Shown here piece by piece: positions 34,954 to 45,100 of a DNA stretch of 64,000 nucleotides. This DNA is from Palsa-360 sp963710315 (GTDB taxonomy: Bacteria > Acidobacteriota > Terriglobia > Acidiferrales > UBA7541). The notes beneath the pieces are model-generated. The model saw only the letters and a program-made list of their open reading frames with translations. It was not told where the DNA came from and searched no databases. Each line of letters opens with the position of its first letter. Position 1 is the stretch's first letter. Position numbers and translations under genes: made by a program. The stretch lies in contig CAVPZW010000007.1 in assembly GCA_963710315.1 (NCBI GenBank), positions 434,001 through 498,000 on the forward strand, written 5' to 3'.

Positions 34954-36654
34954 ATGTCGAAGATTCGCAAGCCGTCTTTCAAATCCAAAGTAAATGCGGA
35001 AAAACTGGAAGAGACGCGCAACAGCTTCAGCAGGAGATCGCTTCTGAAGAGCGCAGTGGGCGCGGCGGTGGGCGCAACCGCAGCCAGTCTTGTAGGCACG
35101 ATCGGCGCAGGCGCGCAAGTGCAGGGGCTTTATACGTCCAACAAGCCGCCTGAACTTCCCCTTCCGCTCGGCTCACTGACCTACCTCGACAGAAAACAAT
35201 ATATCCACAACATGGAAATCATCTCTCATATCTCCGGCGCGACCGTTAGCGGCGGCGAGCCACTGACGGCAATGTGGGCCAAGGGAAAGCAGCGTCTGTT
35301 GCCGGCTCCTGGAATCGGCGACTTCGTTGACGTTAGCGATGCAAAAAAACCGTTTTTGGTAAACAACAAGCGGGTGATGCAGAGCGGCGGCCTGGGCGGT
35401 CCGATCGTATACAACACCAAGCTGAAGAAGTGGCTCATGATGTGCACCGCCGCGCAGCCGCTCACGGGGGCCACGCCGGAATTTCCGCTTGGGCAATATG
35501 ACAAGGAATTGCGCGATAAGGTTCTGGCCTACAAGGGACTTCGCGGAATTCGCAACTATGACATCAGCGATCCCAGCAAACCCAATTTGCTGCAAGAGTA
35601 CAGCACAGGGGAAACAGGCAACGGCACGCATCACAATTTTTATGATGGCGGAAAATACGCTTACCTCGATTGCGGATGGGACGATCAATTGCGCCTGGAA
35701 AATCACCAGCGCCCTTCGAGCAATGCGCTCATGATTGTGGACATGTCCGATCCCGCCAAAGTGCAGGAAGTATCGCGGTGGTGGGTGCCTGGGCAGAGAT
35801 TAGGCGAGGAAGAAGAATACAAGAAATATCGCTTTGCCGGGGACCATACGGCCTGGACCGGAAATCACGGCGCGATCACCGTTCCGAAACGAGTGGAAGA
35901 CGGCGGCACCATCGGTTACGGCGGATTCGGCGCATTCGGGTTTTACGCCATGGACTTGTCCGACATCAAACACCCCAAGCCCTACGGCCACGTGCAATAT
36001 GAGTTTGACACCTTCGGAACCATTCCGTTCCACACCTGCTATCCGGTTCTTGCCGACGCGGCCCATCCGCGGCTTCAGAACAAGATTGTCGCCGTGCACG
36101 AAGCGCTGGAAGCGGATTGCCGCGAAAATTACCACACTCCTTATATTCTGGACGTGAAAGATCCGAAAAATCCCAAGATCATTGGCATGTTTCCGCGTCC
36201 GGCGGCGCCGCCTGACGCGCCTTATTCAGACTTCTGTTTTGCGCGCGGACGCTTCGGCTCGCACAACACGCAGTGCTGGCTTGCGCCCGGCACGTCCAAT
36301 CCTTCGATCATGGTGATTACCTGGTTCAACGCGGGTGTGCGTGTATTCGATATTTCCGATCCCACCTCGCCGAAAGAAATTGCGTGGTTCGTTCCTCCAC
36401 GAGACGGCGACATCAATAATTACGAGTCCTGGTGGCGCGGAACGACCGAAAATGTTTTCGTGGAGTTCGATCGCAACCTGATCTGGATTGGCACTCACGA
36501 AGGCAGCTATTGCCTGTCCTGCCCTGCTCTCGGTAAGCCTGTCACCGAGCCAACCAAGGTGGCAAAATGGTCCGTGCCACATTGCAATGTGGGATGGGAC
36601 GATCAAACCGCGCGCAGCTTTTATTTCGGGCGCTCCTTGAGCCAGATGGGATAG
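34954..36654 (+). CDS. Tat-exported LVIVD-repeat protein
   Basis: A 566-residue protein with a Tat signal (SRRSLLKSAVG, Arg27-Arg28, then a hydrophobic Ala/Gly segment). The body has LVIVD-type propeller blades: FVDVSDAKKPFLVN, IRNYDISDPSKPNLLQEY, LMIVDMSDPAKVQEVSRWW, YILDVKDPKNPKIIGMF and VRVFDISDPTSPKEIAWF. AAAGGAGAT immediately precedes the ATG at 34954, which fixes the start. Tat export suggests it folds with a cofactor or partner before export. Substrate unknown. Confidence 0.85.
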   Translation: MSKIRKPSFKSKVNAEKLEETRNSFSRRSLLKSAVGAAVGATAASLVGTIGAGAQVQGLYTSNKPPELPLPLGSLTYLDRKQYIHNMEIISHISGATVSGGEPLTAMWAKGKQRLLPAPGIGDFVDVSDAKKPFLVNNKRVMQSGGLGGPIVYNTKLKKWLMMCTAAQPLTGATPEFPLGQYDKELRDKVLAYKGLRGIRNYDISDPSKPNLLQEYSTGETGNGTHHNFYDGGKYAYLDCGWDDQLRLENHQRPSSNALMIVDMSDPAKVQEVSRWWVPGQRLGEEEEYKKYRFAGDHTAWTGNHGAITVPKRVEDGGTIGYGGFGAFGFYAMDLSDIKHPKPYGHVQYEFDTFGTIPFHTCYPVLADAAHPRLQNKIVAVHEALEADCRENYHTPYILDVKDPKNPKIIGMFPRPAAPPDAPYSDFCFARGRFGSHNTQCWLAPGTSNPSIMVITWFNAGVRVFDISDPTSPKEIAWFVPPRDGDINNYESWWRGTTENVFVEFDRNLIWIGTHEGSYCLSCPALGKPVTEPTKVAKWSVPHCNVGWDDQTARSFYFGRSLSQMG

Positions 36655-36680
36655 GTTAAATAGTTCTAGAAATGATCGAA

Positions 36681-36767
36681 GTCCGTGTAGCGCCTGCCTT
36701 CAGGCGGGCATTGGACGCACATCCGCGAATCCACGGATGCCCGCCTGAAGGCGGGCGCTACACGGAC
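36681..36767. repeat. REP-like inverted pair (GCCTTCAGGC variant)
   Basis: GTCCGTGTAGCGCCTGCCTT and its mirror ending GGCGGGCGCTACACGGAC; about 30-base arms with the core reversed to CCTTCAGG. It separates the LVIVD and TRAP genes. Confidence 0.85.
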
Positions 36768-36828
36768 TGACATACAGTTTGCCTCGTTGAGTCTTGAAAT
36801 TGCGGCACAGCGTTTACAGGAGAAATTC

Positions 36829-37845
36829 GTGCTCCACAAAATCTCTCGCAGAAAATTTAGTCAAAAGCTGATGGCCGCGGGCGGCGTGCTGCTCGTCAGC
36901 CGGCGAGTGCGCGCAGCGGAGTTCGAGTTGCGCCAGTACCACAACCAGCCGGCGGACAGTCCTCTGGACAAATGGCTTGGGAAATTGTGGGAGGCCGTAA
37001 AAACCGAAAGCAACGGGCGCGTGCAGGTTCAGACTTTTCCAGACAACAACAAGCTCGCGGGCGGAGACCCGGCCGCGCTCAACATGCTGGTCAGCGGCGA
37101 ACTGGATTTCTTCACCTTGAATGGGGGCTCCATCGGCAATATTGTGCCGGCGATGAACGTACAAGGCCTCCTTTTCGCATTCCGCTCCACAGCGCAGATT
37201 TTCGATTCGCTGGACGGCGATCTCGGCGACTATTTGCGCGGGGAGATGAAAACCAAAGGCATCTACGCCCTCCCCAAAGGGTGCTTCGACAACGGAATGC
37301 ACCAGATTACCTGCGCGACGCACCCCATCCGCACGGTTGACGATTTGCAAGGGTTGAAGATTCGCACCCCGGACGCTCCCATCTATGTGGAGGCGTGGAA
37401 GGCCATGGGCGCGTCGCCCGTGGTGGCCAATTTCAACAAGCTGTATGAAACCTTGAAAACCGGCGTGGCCGAGGCGCAGACCAATCCGCTGGCGGTCGCG
37501 GAATTCCTAAAACTCTACGAAGTGCAAAAGTACGTCAGCATGACCAATCACGGCTGGTCTGGATTCAACCTGATGGCCAACTTGAAACTCTGGCAGCGCA
37601 TGCCTTCCGACTTGCAGGCCATCGTCGAGCGCAATGTCGTCAAATTCGTACGCCAGCAGCGTGAAGAGTTGAGCGCGCTCAACACGGAATTCCGCACCAA
37701 GCTGGCCACGCAAGGAATGACTTTTAACGAAGCGGACACTTCCTCGTTCCGTCCGCGCCTCACGGCCTACTACGCGCATTGGAAAGAAACGGTTGGAGAG
37801 CGCGCCTGGAGCCTGCTCGAAGCGCATGTGGGCAAGCTCGCCTAA
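36829..37845 (+). CDS. TRAP transporter solute-binding protein (DctP family), orphan
   Basis: A 338-residue periplasmic binding protein with a Tat-like start (SRRKFSQKLMAAGGVLLVS). Family signs are NGRVQVQTFPDNNKLAGGD, GELDFFTLNGG, LKIRTPDAPIYVEAWKAMGA, and GVAEAQTNPLAV (DctP family signature). GTG at 36829 is chosen for CAGGAGA upstream, over TTG at 36787. No DctQ/DctM permease genes are next to it, so it must use a permease elsewhere or act as a carrier only. Substrate probably a carboxylate (family inference). Confidence 0.85.
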   Translation: MLHKISRRKFSQKLMAAGGVLLVSRRVRAAEFELRQYHNQPADSPLDKWLGKLWEAVKTESNGRVQVQTFPDNNKLAGGDPAALNMLVSGELDFFTLNGGSIGNIVPAMNVQGLLFAFRSTAQIFDSLDGDLGDYLRGEMKTKGIYALPKGCFDNGMHQITCATHPIRTVDDLQGLKIRTPDAPIYVEAWKAMGASPVVANFNKLYETLKTGVAEAQTNPLAVAEFLKLYEVQKYVSMTNHGWSGFNLMANLKLWQRMPSDLQAIVERNVVKFVRQQREELSALNTEFRTKLATQGMTFNEADTSSFRPRLTAYYAHWKETVGERAWSLLEAHVGKLA

Positions 37846-37885
37846 GCGTGGAAATTTTCTTAACTTAAAAGACGGCGATCATTTT

Positions 37886-37962
37886 ACGTGGCATAGGCTT
37901 CAGCCTGTGCGGCTTGGTCTTTGCAAGGCCGAAAATCGCACAGGCTGAAGCCTATGCCACGT
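37886..37962. repeat. REP-like inverted pair (GGCATAGGC variant)
   Basis: ACGTGGCATAGGCTTCAGCC and its mirror ending AAGCCTATGCCACGT; the stem base matches the outer arms of the nested copy at 17817. Confidence 0.85.
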
Positions 37963-37977
37963 TAAACCTCAAGAGCA

Positions 37978-38856
37978 TTATCGCGCGGCGGGAAGCGCTG
38001 ACGGCGGCGGCTCATTCTGATCGCGGAAGGGCAGCCTAAGTTTTCGCGCAACCTCGGGCCAAAATTCCCGCAGCTCATCGAATCCAACGTCCATGGCCAC
38101 GTCAAACGCGATGTTCTGCGCTGCGGGCCCAACGCCTCGGCGATTTCCGGGATGGTAGAGGTTGCTGATTGACGTTCCGCTGACTTCTCCCAGCCATTCG
38201 GAAAAGTTAAACATGGGCTTGCCATTGTCGTTGTAGGCGACCACGGCATGAACCACGGCATGCAATAAGCGCCGCCTGACCGGGCCCTGGCCCATCCGGT
38301 AGTAGCGCGGGTCTTCCGAGAAAATTGTGGGATAGGCGAATTCCTTGAAAAAGCGGAATTGAGTTTCATCCGTGTAACTGGCACCCAGCCGCGTGGCATA
38401 TCCCTTCCCCCCCTGGCCGAACGATGGGTCGTCATTATCGGCCTGTGAAATCCCGGCATTGAACCCGGCGTTCAGGAATGTAGAGGGATCGACGGAATCG
38501 CGAAGAAACAGGAAGAATTTATCCTTGATTTCGAGCGAACAAAGAACAACGCCTCGCTTGTAGCGAGGATCGTGAACCGACTGGCGATCGAGTTTTCGCG
38601 TGAACGTTCCTATGATTTTGTGAAAAGGGCCATCGTAATCCTGCAATTCAACCATGGGTGGCGGTTGCACGCATTGGCCCGCTGAATTCAGAACGACCTG
38701 CCCGGGCAAATCCTGTGGCGAGGCAGGACGCTGAGTCGGAGTTTCCTGGGCGCGCGCAACAGCGCACCCAATTAGCCCTGCAACAATCAGCACACCCAAG
38801 AACGCCAGCCGAACGCACACCCGTGACGCGGGACCGATCCGACACGAAAGGCCCAT
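37978..38856 (-). CDS. Exported protein of unknown function (Acidobacteria-type)
   Basis: A 292-residue protein with a signal sequence (VRLAFLGVLIVAGLIGCAVARAQ, possibly a lipobox near LIGC). The mature part has SFGQGGKGYATRLGASYTDE, DPRYYRMGQGPVRRRLLHA and FNFSEWLGEVSGTSISNLYHP. I recall the GKGYGxRFGA / DPRYYR pattern in many Acidobacteria exported proteins without known role; an outer-membrane or envelope place is likely. ATG at 38856 is chosen because the signal peptide begins there. It follows the IPT gene by 56 bases on the same strand. Confidence 0.7.
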   Translation of the reverse strand: MGLSCRIGPASRVCVRLAFLGVLIVAGLIGCAVARAQETPTQRPASPQDLPGQVVLNSAGQCVQPPPMVELQDYDGPFHKIIGTFTRKLDRQSVHDPRYKRGVVLCSLEIKDKFFLFLRDSVDPSTFLNAGFNAGISQADNDDPSFGQGGKGYATRLGASYTDETQFRFFKEFAYPTIFSEDPRYYRMGQGPVRRRLLHAVVHAVVAYNDNGKPMFNFSEWLGEVSGTSISNLYHPGNRRGVGPAAQNIAFDVAMDVGFDELREFWPEVARKLRLPFRDQNEPPPSALPAAR

Positions 38857-38912
38857 CCCGCCGAGACGCTTACGTAAACCAATGCACCGTGGAATAAACA
38901 CGAAGGCAATTA

Positions 38913-41774
38913 TTACATAACCGTAAGCGTGACGGTTGCGGAGCGCGACACCCCTCCAGAAGTTGCCGTAACGGTTATCGAATATGTCCCCGCCGGGGTG
39001 CCTGTCGCAGGGTTGGGCTGCGGAGTGGAATATCCTGCTCCCACTGCGCCGCAAGCGGACATCCACGAAGCCGCCACGAGCAGCAACAATGACAATAGGA
39101 ACTGCCCGACAAGGCCATGTCTATGACCATGGCTGGAAGTCCGGAGCGCAAGCATAGACATTGCAAATGATATTGCGGCAAAGCCGATCAAGAGGATTAT
39201 TGGCGGTGCTCCGCGTGGAAAACGGTGCGCGGACACTGAGGTGTGCGCCGTCGTGGCAATGGAAAGCGTCACAATCTGCGAGGCAGAGCCCGGCGTGATT
39301 GTTGCCGACGGCTCGAAAGAAGCAGTGGTCCCTGCAGGCAGGGTGGACACGCTAAAGGTCACTGGATTGGAGAATGTGCCGTTGGTGGGCGAGACGGTCA
39401 GGGGAAAACTGGCGCTTTGTCCCGCGGTGACGGAAGGAGTTGAACTGGGCGGAGTCACCGTGTAACCCACTACCGTGAAAATAATTGCAGGCGTGGTGCC
39501 GCCGCCGGGAGGCGGATTGGTAACGGTGATATTCAAAGTTCCACTCTGCATCAGGTCACTGGGCAAAAGCGTTGCCTGCAGTGAGGTGGAACTCACAAAA
39601 GTAGTCGCGCGAGCGCCACCGTTCACGAGAACGATGGAGCCTTGCGTAAAGCCCGTGCCGGTGACATTCAACGTGAGAGCGTTGCTCCCGGCGGGCAGGC
39701 TTGGCGGAGTGACAGTGCCACTTCCGGGCGGCGGATTGCTGACCGTAAATGTAATGAATACGGAAGCGGTGCCGTCTGGATTATTCACGATGACATATGG
39801 ATTTCCGGCGATGGCAATGGCGCTCGCGGGAATGGTTGCCGTCAGTTCAGTGGAATTGACGTAGTTGGTGGTCATATTATTCAGGTTGAAGGTAACTTGC
39901 GAGCCGGGTACAAAGCCGGTTCCGCTCACCGTTAGCGTGAACGCCGGGCCTCCCGCTGTGGCGCTGGTTGGAGAAATGCCCAATACGGAGAGCGGGCCAA
40001 TGGAGGGCACTATTGGAAGCGTGACAGTGTTGGAAGTTCCTCCCCCGGGAACGCCGTTGGAAGGACTCGTTACCGAAATGCTGGCAGTGCCCTGGGCCAG
40101 GATTTGGGACTGAAGAATTTCAGCGAGGACGACATTCGGACTGGAGTAAGACGTAGCAATGGGCGCGCCATTAAAATTAATAACGGAGCTGCTGATGAAA
40201 TTCGAACCTAGCACAAACAAAGTAAAGCTGATTCCCCCGGCAATCGCTGTCGACGGACTGATCGATGAAATGACGGGGGTAAGCGCGGACACTGGGAATT
40301 CGACGGACGTCGATGCGCCGCCTCCGGGAAGCGGATTGAAAACGAAAACCAAGGCAGTCCCATCGTTGTCGATATCGCTGGCCAGAATGCTGGCGTCCAA
40401 TTGTGTGGAATTTACGAAGGTTGTGCTCCGCACCTGCCCTCCAAAATACACCATGGAGCCGGGCACAAAATTCGCACCGTTAACTTGTAACGTAAATGGG
40501 ACGGCGGTCGCGATCGTCGAAGGAGGCGAGAGCGAAGAAATCATGGGCACAGGATCGATGGTCGTGATTGGGCCATGAGAGACCACCAACTGAGCGCCTT
40601 GGCTGGTTGCCGAATCTGTAAATGCGTTTCCGGGAAAAGGCGTCAGGGCTCCGGTGAAAGCGTTAATGGAGAAACCCATGATTTGTGCGAAACCTGTACC
40701 CCCGCCCGTATAGTTTGTGGATACCGAATACACAAAATTCCCGGTGGGCTCCACAACCACGGAAAGAGGATTGATCCCAGCCGCAAATGGAGACCCGGGT
40801 ACCTGCGTGAGCGCCCCAGTCCCAGGATTGATGGCAAAGACGGAGATGCTCCCATCATATTGACTCGGAGCCAAGCTGCTCTGGTAAGGCTGATTTTCAT
40901 TCGCGACATACAGGAAACGCCCCAAAGGATGCACAAACAGGGAAAAAGGAAAGTTTGGCATGGAGTATGGGGATCCCGAAATTTCGGACAGGGACCCGCC
41001 GCCGGAAGCGATGGCAAAGGCATTGGCTCGGCTGGAGGAAGTGTTCACCGAATACAGGAAATTACTGTTGGGAGATACCGCGAGTTGCTCCGCTTCCCCA
41101 GTGGTATCAGGCTGGACGGATCCCGCTTGCGAGAGCGTACCGCTGCCAAAATCTACAGCACACACCAGGATCGGCGCACCGACTGCGTTAGCTCCCACCT
41201 GGCCCAGGTATGCGTAATTCCCCGCCGCATTGAAAGAGATCGATGTAATTAGGATCCCCTGCCCGAATTCCCAAGTCGAGGGAGATGTACTCGTGAGAGT
41301 CAAGACACCTGTGACACTGTCAATCGTGTATTCGTAAAGGAACTCCGCTTCCACGCCATTAATGGTGCTATTGGCAAAAACATAGTAGAAGCGGCCGGTC
41401 GGTTCGGCGGCGGAGGTGATGGGTTGGGCTCCGATCGAATATGGAGAACCGGGCAGTTCCGTCAGCGCGCCCGTGGAAGGATTGACCGAGAATCCCGTAA
41501 CATCCTGCGAAATCTGATTGGTGACGTAGACGAATCTTCCCGTGGGATCGACGACGAGTTGGTTGGGAGCGAGTCCGGCATTGAAGGGCGAACCGGGAAC
41601 CTCGCTGATGGCGCCCGTCGAGGAATTCACGCTGAACACGTGAATCGTGCCGGTCGGCGTGCCCTTGCCCTCCAGCAGATACAGGAACGGCGGCTGGGCA
41701 GTCTGCGCCTCAAGCGGCACGCAAAACACCACGCAAATAGCAATAAGAATGAAGATTGAAATAATTGTGCGCAC
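38913..41774 (-). CDS. Giant secreted lactonase-propeller plus IPT/TIG protein
   Basis: A 953-residue exported protein. GTG at 41774 has GGGAGGG upstream and begins the signal peptide (IISIFILIAICVVFCVPLEAQ). Residues about 25-430 carry repeated lactonase-like propeller blades (HVFSVNSSTGAISEVPGSPF, VTGFSVNPSTGALTELPGSP). About 435-800 holds three or four IPT/TIG immunoglobulin-like domains (ISSISPSTAIAGGISFTLFV). Then a membrane span (ILLIGFAAISFAMSMLAL), a second hydrophobic segment ending in SACG, and a final Ig-like end (YSITVTATSGGVSRSATVTL). Probably a surface adhesin or sensor; paralogous C-terminus with the gene at 42161. Confidence 0.85.
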   Translation of the reverse strand: MRTIISIFILIAICVVFCVPLEAQTAQPPFLYLLEGKGTPTGTIHVFSVNSSTGAISEVPGSPFNAGLAPNQLVVDPTGRFVYVTNQISQDVTGFSVNPSTGALTELPGSPYSIGAQPITSAAEPTGRFYYVFANSTINGVEAEFLYEYTIDSVTGVLTLTSTSPSTWEFGQGILITSISFNAAGNYAYLGQVGANAVGAPILVCAVDFGSGTLSQAGSVQPDTTGEAEQLAVSPNSNFLYSVNTSSSRANAFAIASGGGSLSEISGSPYSMPNFPFSLFVHPLGRFLYVANENQPYQSSLAPSQYDGSISVFAINPGTGALTQVPGSPFAAGINPLSVVVEPTGNFVYSVSTNYTGGGTGFAQIMGFSINAFTGALTPFPGNAFTDSATSQGAQLVVSHGPITTIDPVPMISSLSPPSTIATAVPFTLQVNGANFVPGSMVYFGGQVRSTTFVNSTQLDASILASDIDNDGTALVFVFNPLPGGGASTSVEFPVSALTPVISSISPSTAIAGGISFTLFVLGSNFISSSVINFNGAPIATSYSSPNVVLAEILQSQILAQGTASISVTSPSNGVPGGGTSNTVTLPIVPSIGPLSVLGISPTSATAGGPAFTLTVSGTGFVPGSQVTFNLNNMTTNYVNSTELTATIPASAIAIAGNPYVIVNNPDGTASVFITFTVSNPPPGSGTVTPPSLPAGSNALTLNVTGTGFTQGSIVLVNGGARATTFVSSTSLQATLLPSDLMQSGTLNITVTNPPPGGGTTPAIIFTVVGYTVTPPSSTPSVTAGQSASFPLTVSPTNGTFSNPVTFSVSTLPAGTTASFEPSATITPGSASQIVTLSIATTAHTSVSAHRFPRGAPPIILLIGFAAISFAMSMLALRTSSHGHRHGLVGQFLLSLLLLVAASWMSACGAVGAGYSTPQPNPATGTPAGTYSITVTATSGGVSRSATVTLTVM

Positions 41775-41954
41775 GAGCCCTCCCGTTGAATCGTCAGCCG
41801 GGCAATAAGAATGCCCGTTGCGAACGCGGGTTAAATCCGAGAGGTCGGGAGGACCGATGACTGCGCGCTTGGAACTGGATCGAGGATTCCCAAGTTCATC
41901 CATCGAGCAGTGTTAGCGCCGGATCCGGGGGATAGATTTCCCCGCGTGACAATT

Positions 41955-42009
41955 ATCCTACTCCATAAAAGTGTCAAATGACATATTAAAATTGTCATGG
42001 AGCATGACA
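41955..42009 (-). promoter_or_regulatory. Promoter and TGTCA operator of the lactonase/IPT gene
   Basis: Minus strand: TGTCA-N7-TGACA palindrome (41993-42009), then a -35 TGTCAT (41983-41978), 17 bases, and -10 TAGGAT (41960-41955). The same layout, with equal spacings, is in front of the other giant gene (45761-45813). The remainder of 41775-42160 has no gene. Confidence 0.65.
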
Positions 42010-42160
42010 AGTAACACATGGCATTTCCTTGAACTTTCCGGGCGCATTTCCATCATGCCATCGTTTTCTATCGATTTGCCGCGTGGAATTTGCGCCCGCG
42101 AAATGCATTCGAGGCGTCACAATAGGCTGGCAAGCGGTGAAAACAAACCTGCACAGGCGA

Positions 42161-45100
42161 TCACATAACAGTGAGCGTGACGGATGTAGATCGCGATAGT
42201 CCGCCGGAAGTCGCGGTCACCACGATCGTATAATTCCCTGCCGGAGTTCCCGTGGCAGGATTGGGCTGTGGCGTGATGGCCCCTCCGCCTGCCCCTCCGC
42301 TGCAGGCCGCGAGGCCCGCAACCGCCATGAGCAACAACGCCCACAAGAGTTGCGGAGCGAGGCGCTGAATTCGCCGGACGGTGGTTCGCAGCACCAGCGT
42401 CGCCAGCGCAAAGGCCATCCCCGCAAGGCTAAGCAGGAACAATTCAGGCCGGTTGCCATTCGGAAAATGAGGGGCGGAAGATAGCGTGTGCGCGGTGGTG
42501 GCGATGGAAAGTGTGACATATTGCGAGACAGCGCCGGGCGTGATTGTGGCTGACGGGGAGAAGGCAGCCGTCGTGTACGGAGGAAGCGTGCTGGTGACGC
42601 TGAGCGTCACTGGATTGGAATAGGTGCCATTGGAAGACGCGACCGTCAGGGTATAGGTGGCGGGCAGCCCGGCAGTTACCGTGGCAGAAGAAGTTGGCAC
42701 AGTTATCGTGTAATCCGTAACAAAAAACTGCTGCGCCGAAGATGTTCCCCCGCCAGGCGCTGGGTTGTTCACCGAAATGTTGAGCGTCCCGCCCGTCGCC
42801 AAATCCGCCGCAAGAATGTTTATTTGCAGGAGCAACGTACTTATGAAGGTGGTTGCACGGCTTTGTCCATTGACTTGCACGGTGGAGGACGAATTGAAAT
42901 TACTTCCGTTTACATCCAGGGTGAACGGCGCGCTTCCCACGAGGGCGCTGGCAGGCGCAAGAGAGGACTCCATCGGTATGGGATTGTTCACCGCAAACGA
43001 GAAAGCATTGGATATTCCCCCGCCTGGAGCAGGATTGCTCACCGAAATATTAAGCGAGCCGGCTTGCGCCAAGTCCGCGGCTAGAAGGCTTATCTGGACG
43101 AGCCCTGCATTCACAAAAGTTGTCGCGCGGCTCGTTCCATTTACTTGAACGGTGGAGGACGAAGTGAAATTAACTCCGCTCACATTCAGAGCGATCCCCG
43201 CGCTTCCCACGATCGCGCCGGTGGGCGAAAGGCTGGACTCTGTCGGCACAGGATTGTTCACCGTGAAGGTGATGGCCACGGACGGACCACTGCCAGGATT
43301 GGCCACGGTCACAAGCGGTGTCCCGGCAACTGCGATGGCACTTGCAGGGATGGTGGCCTGCAATGTGGTGGGACTTTGATAGGCCGAGCTCACGGTCAGC
43401 GATCCGAATGTTACAACCGTTGAAGCTGAGAAGCCGCTGCCGCTGATTGTGAGCGTAAATGCCTGCCCGCCTGCCGTGATGCTGGCGGGCGAAAGAGTTC
43501 CGACGGTCGGTTGCGAATTTGCGGCAAGCACCGCCAAGGGTACGGAGGACGATGTTCCACCGCTGCTATTGTTTATGGCCACGGGGTTAGTCGCGGAAAT
43601 GTTGATCGTACCCTGGCTGGCCACATCCGTGGACAAAATCGAGGCGGTAATCTTCGTCGAGCTGACGAACGTGGGGGACCGCGACACGCTATTGACGTTC
43701 ACCGTCGAGCCGTTGACAAAATTCGTTCCATTTACGGTCAACGTGAATCCCGGCGAGCCCGCGATCACGCTGCTTGGCACGATCGAAGAAATTGTTGGCG
43801 GCGGAAGCAGAACATTGAAGGAAGCGGCATTTGAGATCCCGCCTCCCGGAGCCGGATTGGATACCAATACGGCCATCGGACCGGCCGTTGCAATCGCGGA
43901 TGCAGGAATGGCCGCCGACAGTTCCGTGGCGCTGACAAAAGTGGTCGGTTCAGTCAGGCCGCCGATGCTTATCGTGGAACTCGAAACGAAATTGCTGCCG
44001 TTCACAATCAGTGTGAAACCGCTGCCCGCAATGGCATTCGTCGGAGAAATGGAAGTTACGATGGGAACAGGATTGCCTCCGCTTTGCGATTTCTGCGGCG
44101 ACAAAACGGACACCGTATTGCCGGAAAAACTCGCCACGGCAATCCCCGCCCTGCCTAAGGGCGTGGGTGACACCGCCACCAAACCGGTGGTGACAATTAA
44201 CGTCGGGTCTGCTCCACCGGGAAAATCCAGCTGGTTTTGAAACGTGCCGTCGCCGTTGCCGAGAAGAACATTTACGGAGCCACTCGCCGGGCATGCGCCG
44301 TTCGAACACTGCGGATCCGAGACGGCAATATCCAGTTTCCCATCGCCGTTGTAGTCTCCCAAAGTCAAGGAAGTGGCCGAAAATCCGGCGGAATATTCGA
44401 CGTGCGGGTTGAACGTTCCATCGCCCTTCCCTAGCAGAATCGAAACAGTCGCGCCCAAGCCGTCGAGGACCGCGAGATCCAGCTTGCCGTCTCCATTGAA
44501 ATCGCCGGTGACGATCGCTGCTGGACTTGTACCAGTGGCATAGTCAACAGCTGTATTGAACGTGCCGTCTCCGTTGCCAAGCAGGATGGAAACCGTGTTG
44601 AGCAGCGGATTGCTTACGGCAAGATCCAGAATCCCATCGCCATTGAAATCGCCCGCCACCATGCCGCCTTGAATGGAACTTTCCGTATTGCTCGAAATTA
44701 CGGTTCCAAGCGTCCCATCGCCGTTCCCGGGTAGAAAGTAGACCGCCGATTGCCCGCCAATCACAACGTCCATGTGGCCATCACGATTGAAATCGCCCAC
44801 AACTGGAGCGGGAGAAGCGCTGGTGCCGGACGGGAGCTGAAACTTGAGGGCAGTGGAGAGATTGGTGGCTGGAGGAGGCGCGCCCAAGGAAATAACCGCA
44901 TAAAGATTTGCGTTCGGATTGGATGGATTAGGCGTGAGTTGACCCACGGTTACAAAATCAAGTACACCGTCTCCGTTAAAATCCCCCGCTGCAATTGTTT
45001 GCGGGCTCTCCTGGAGGTCTTGATGAATGAGTGGGAATTCTCCAAGCTCCACAATTGTGCCGTTGTCCAGAGTGCAGAACGCAACCGACGGGCACCTCTC

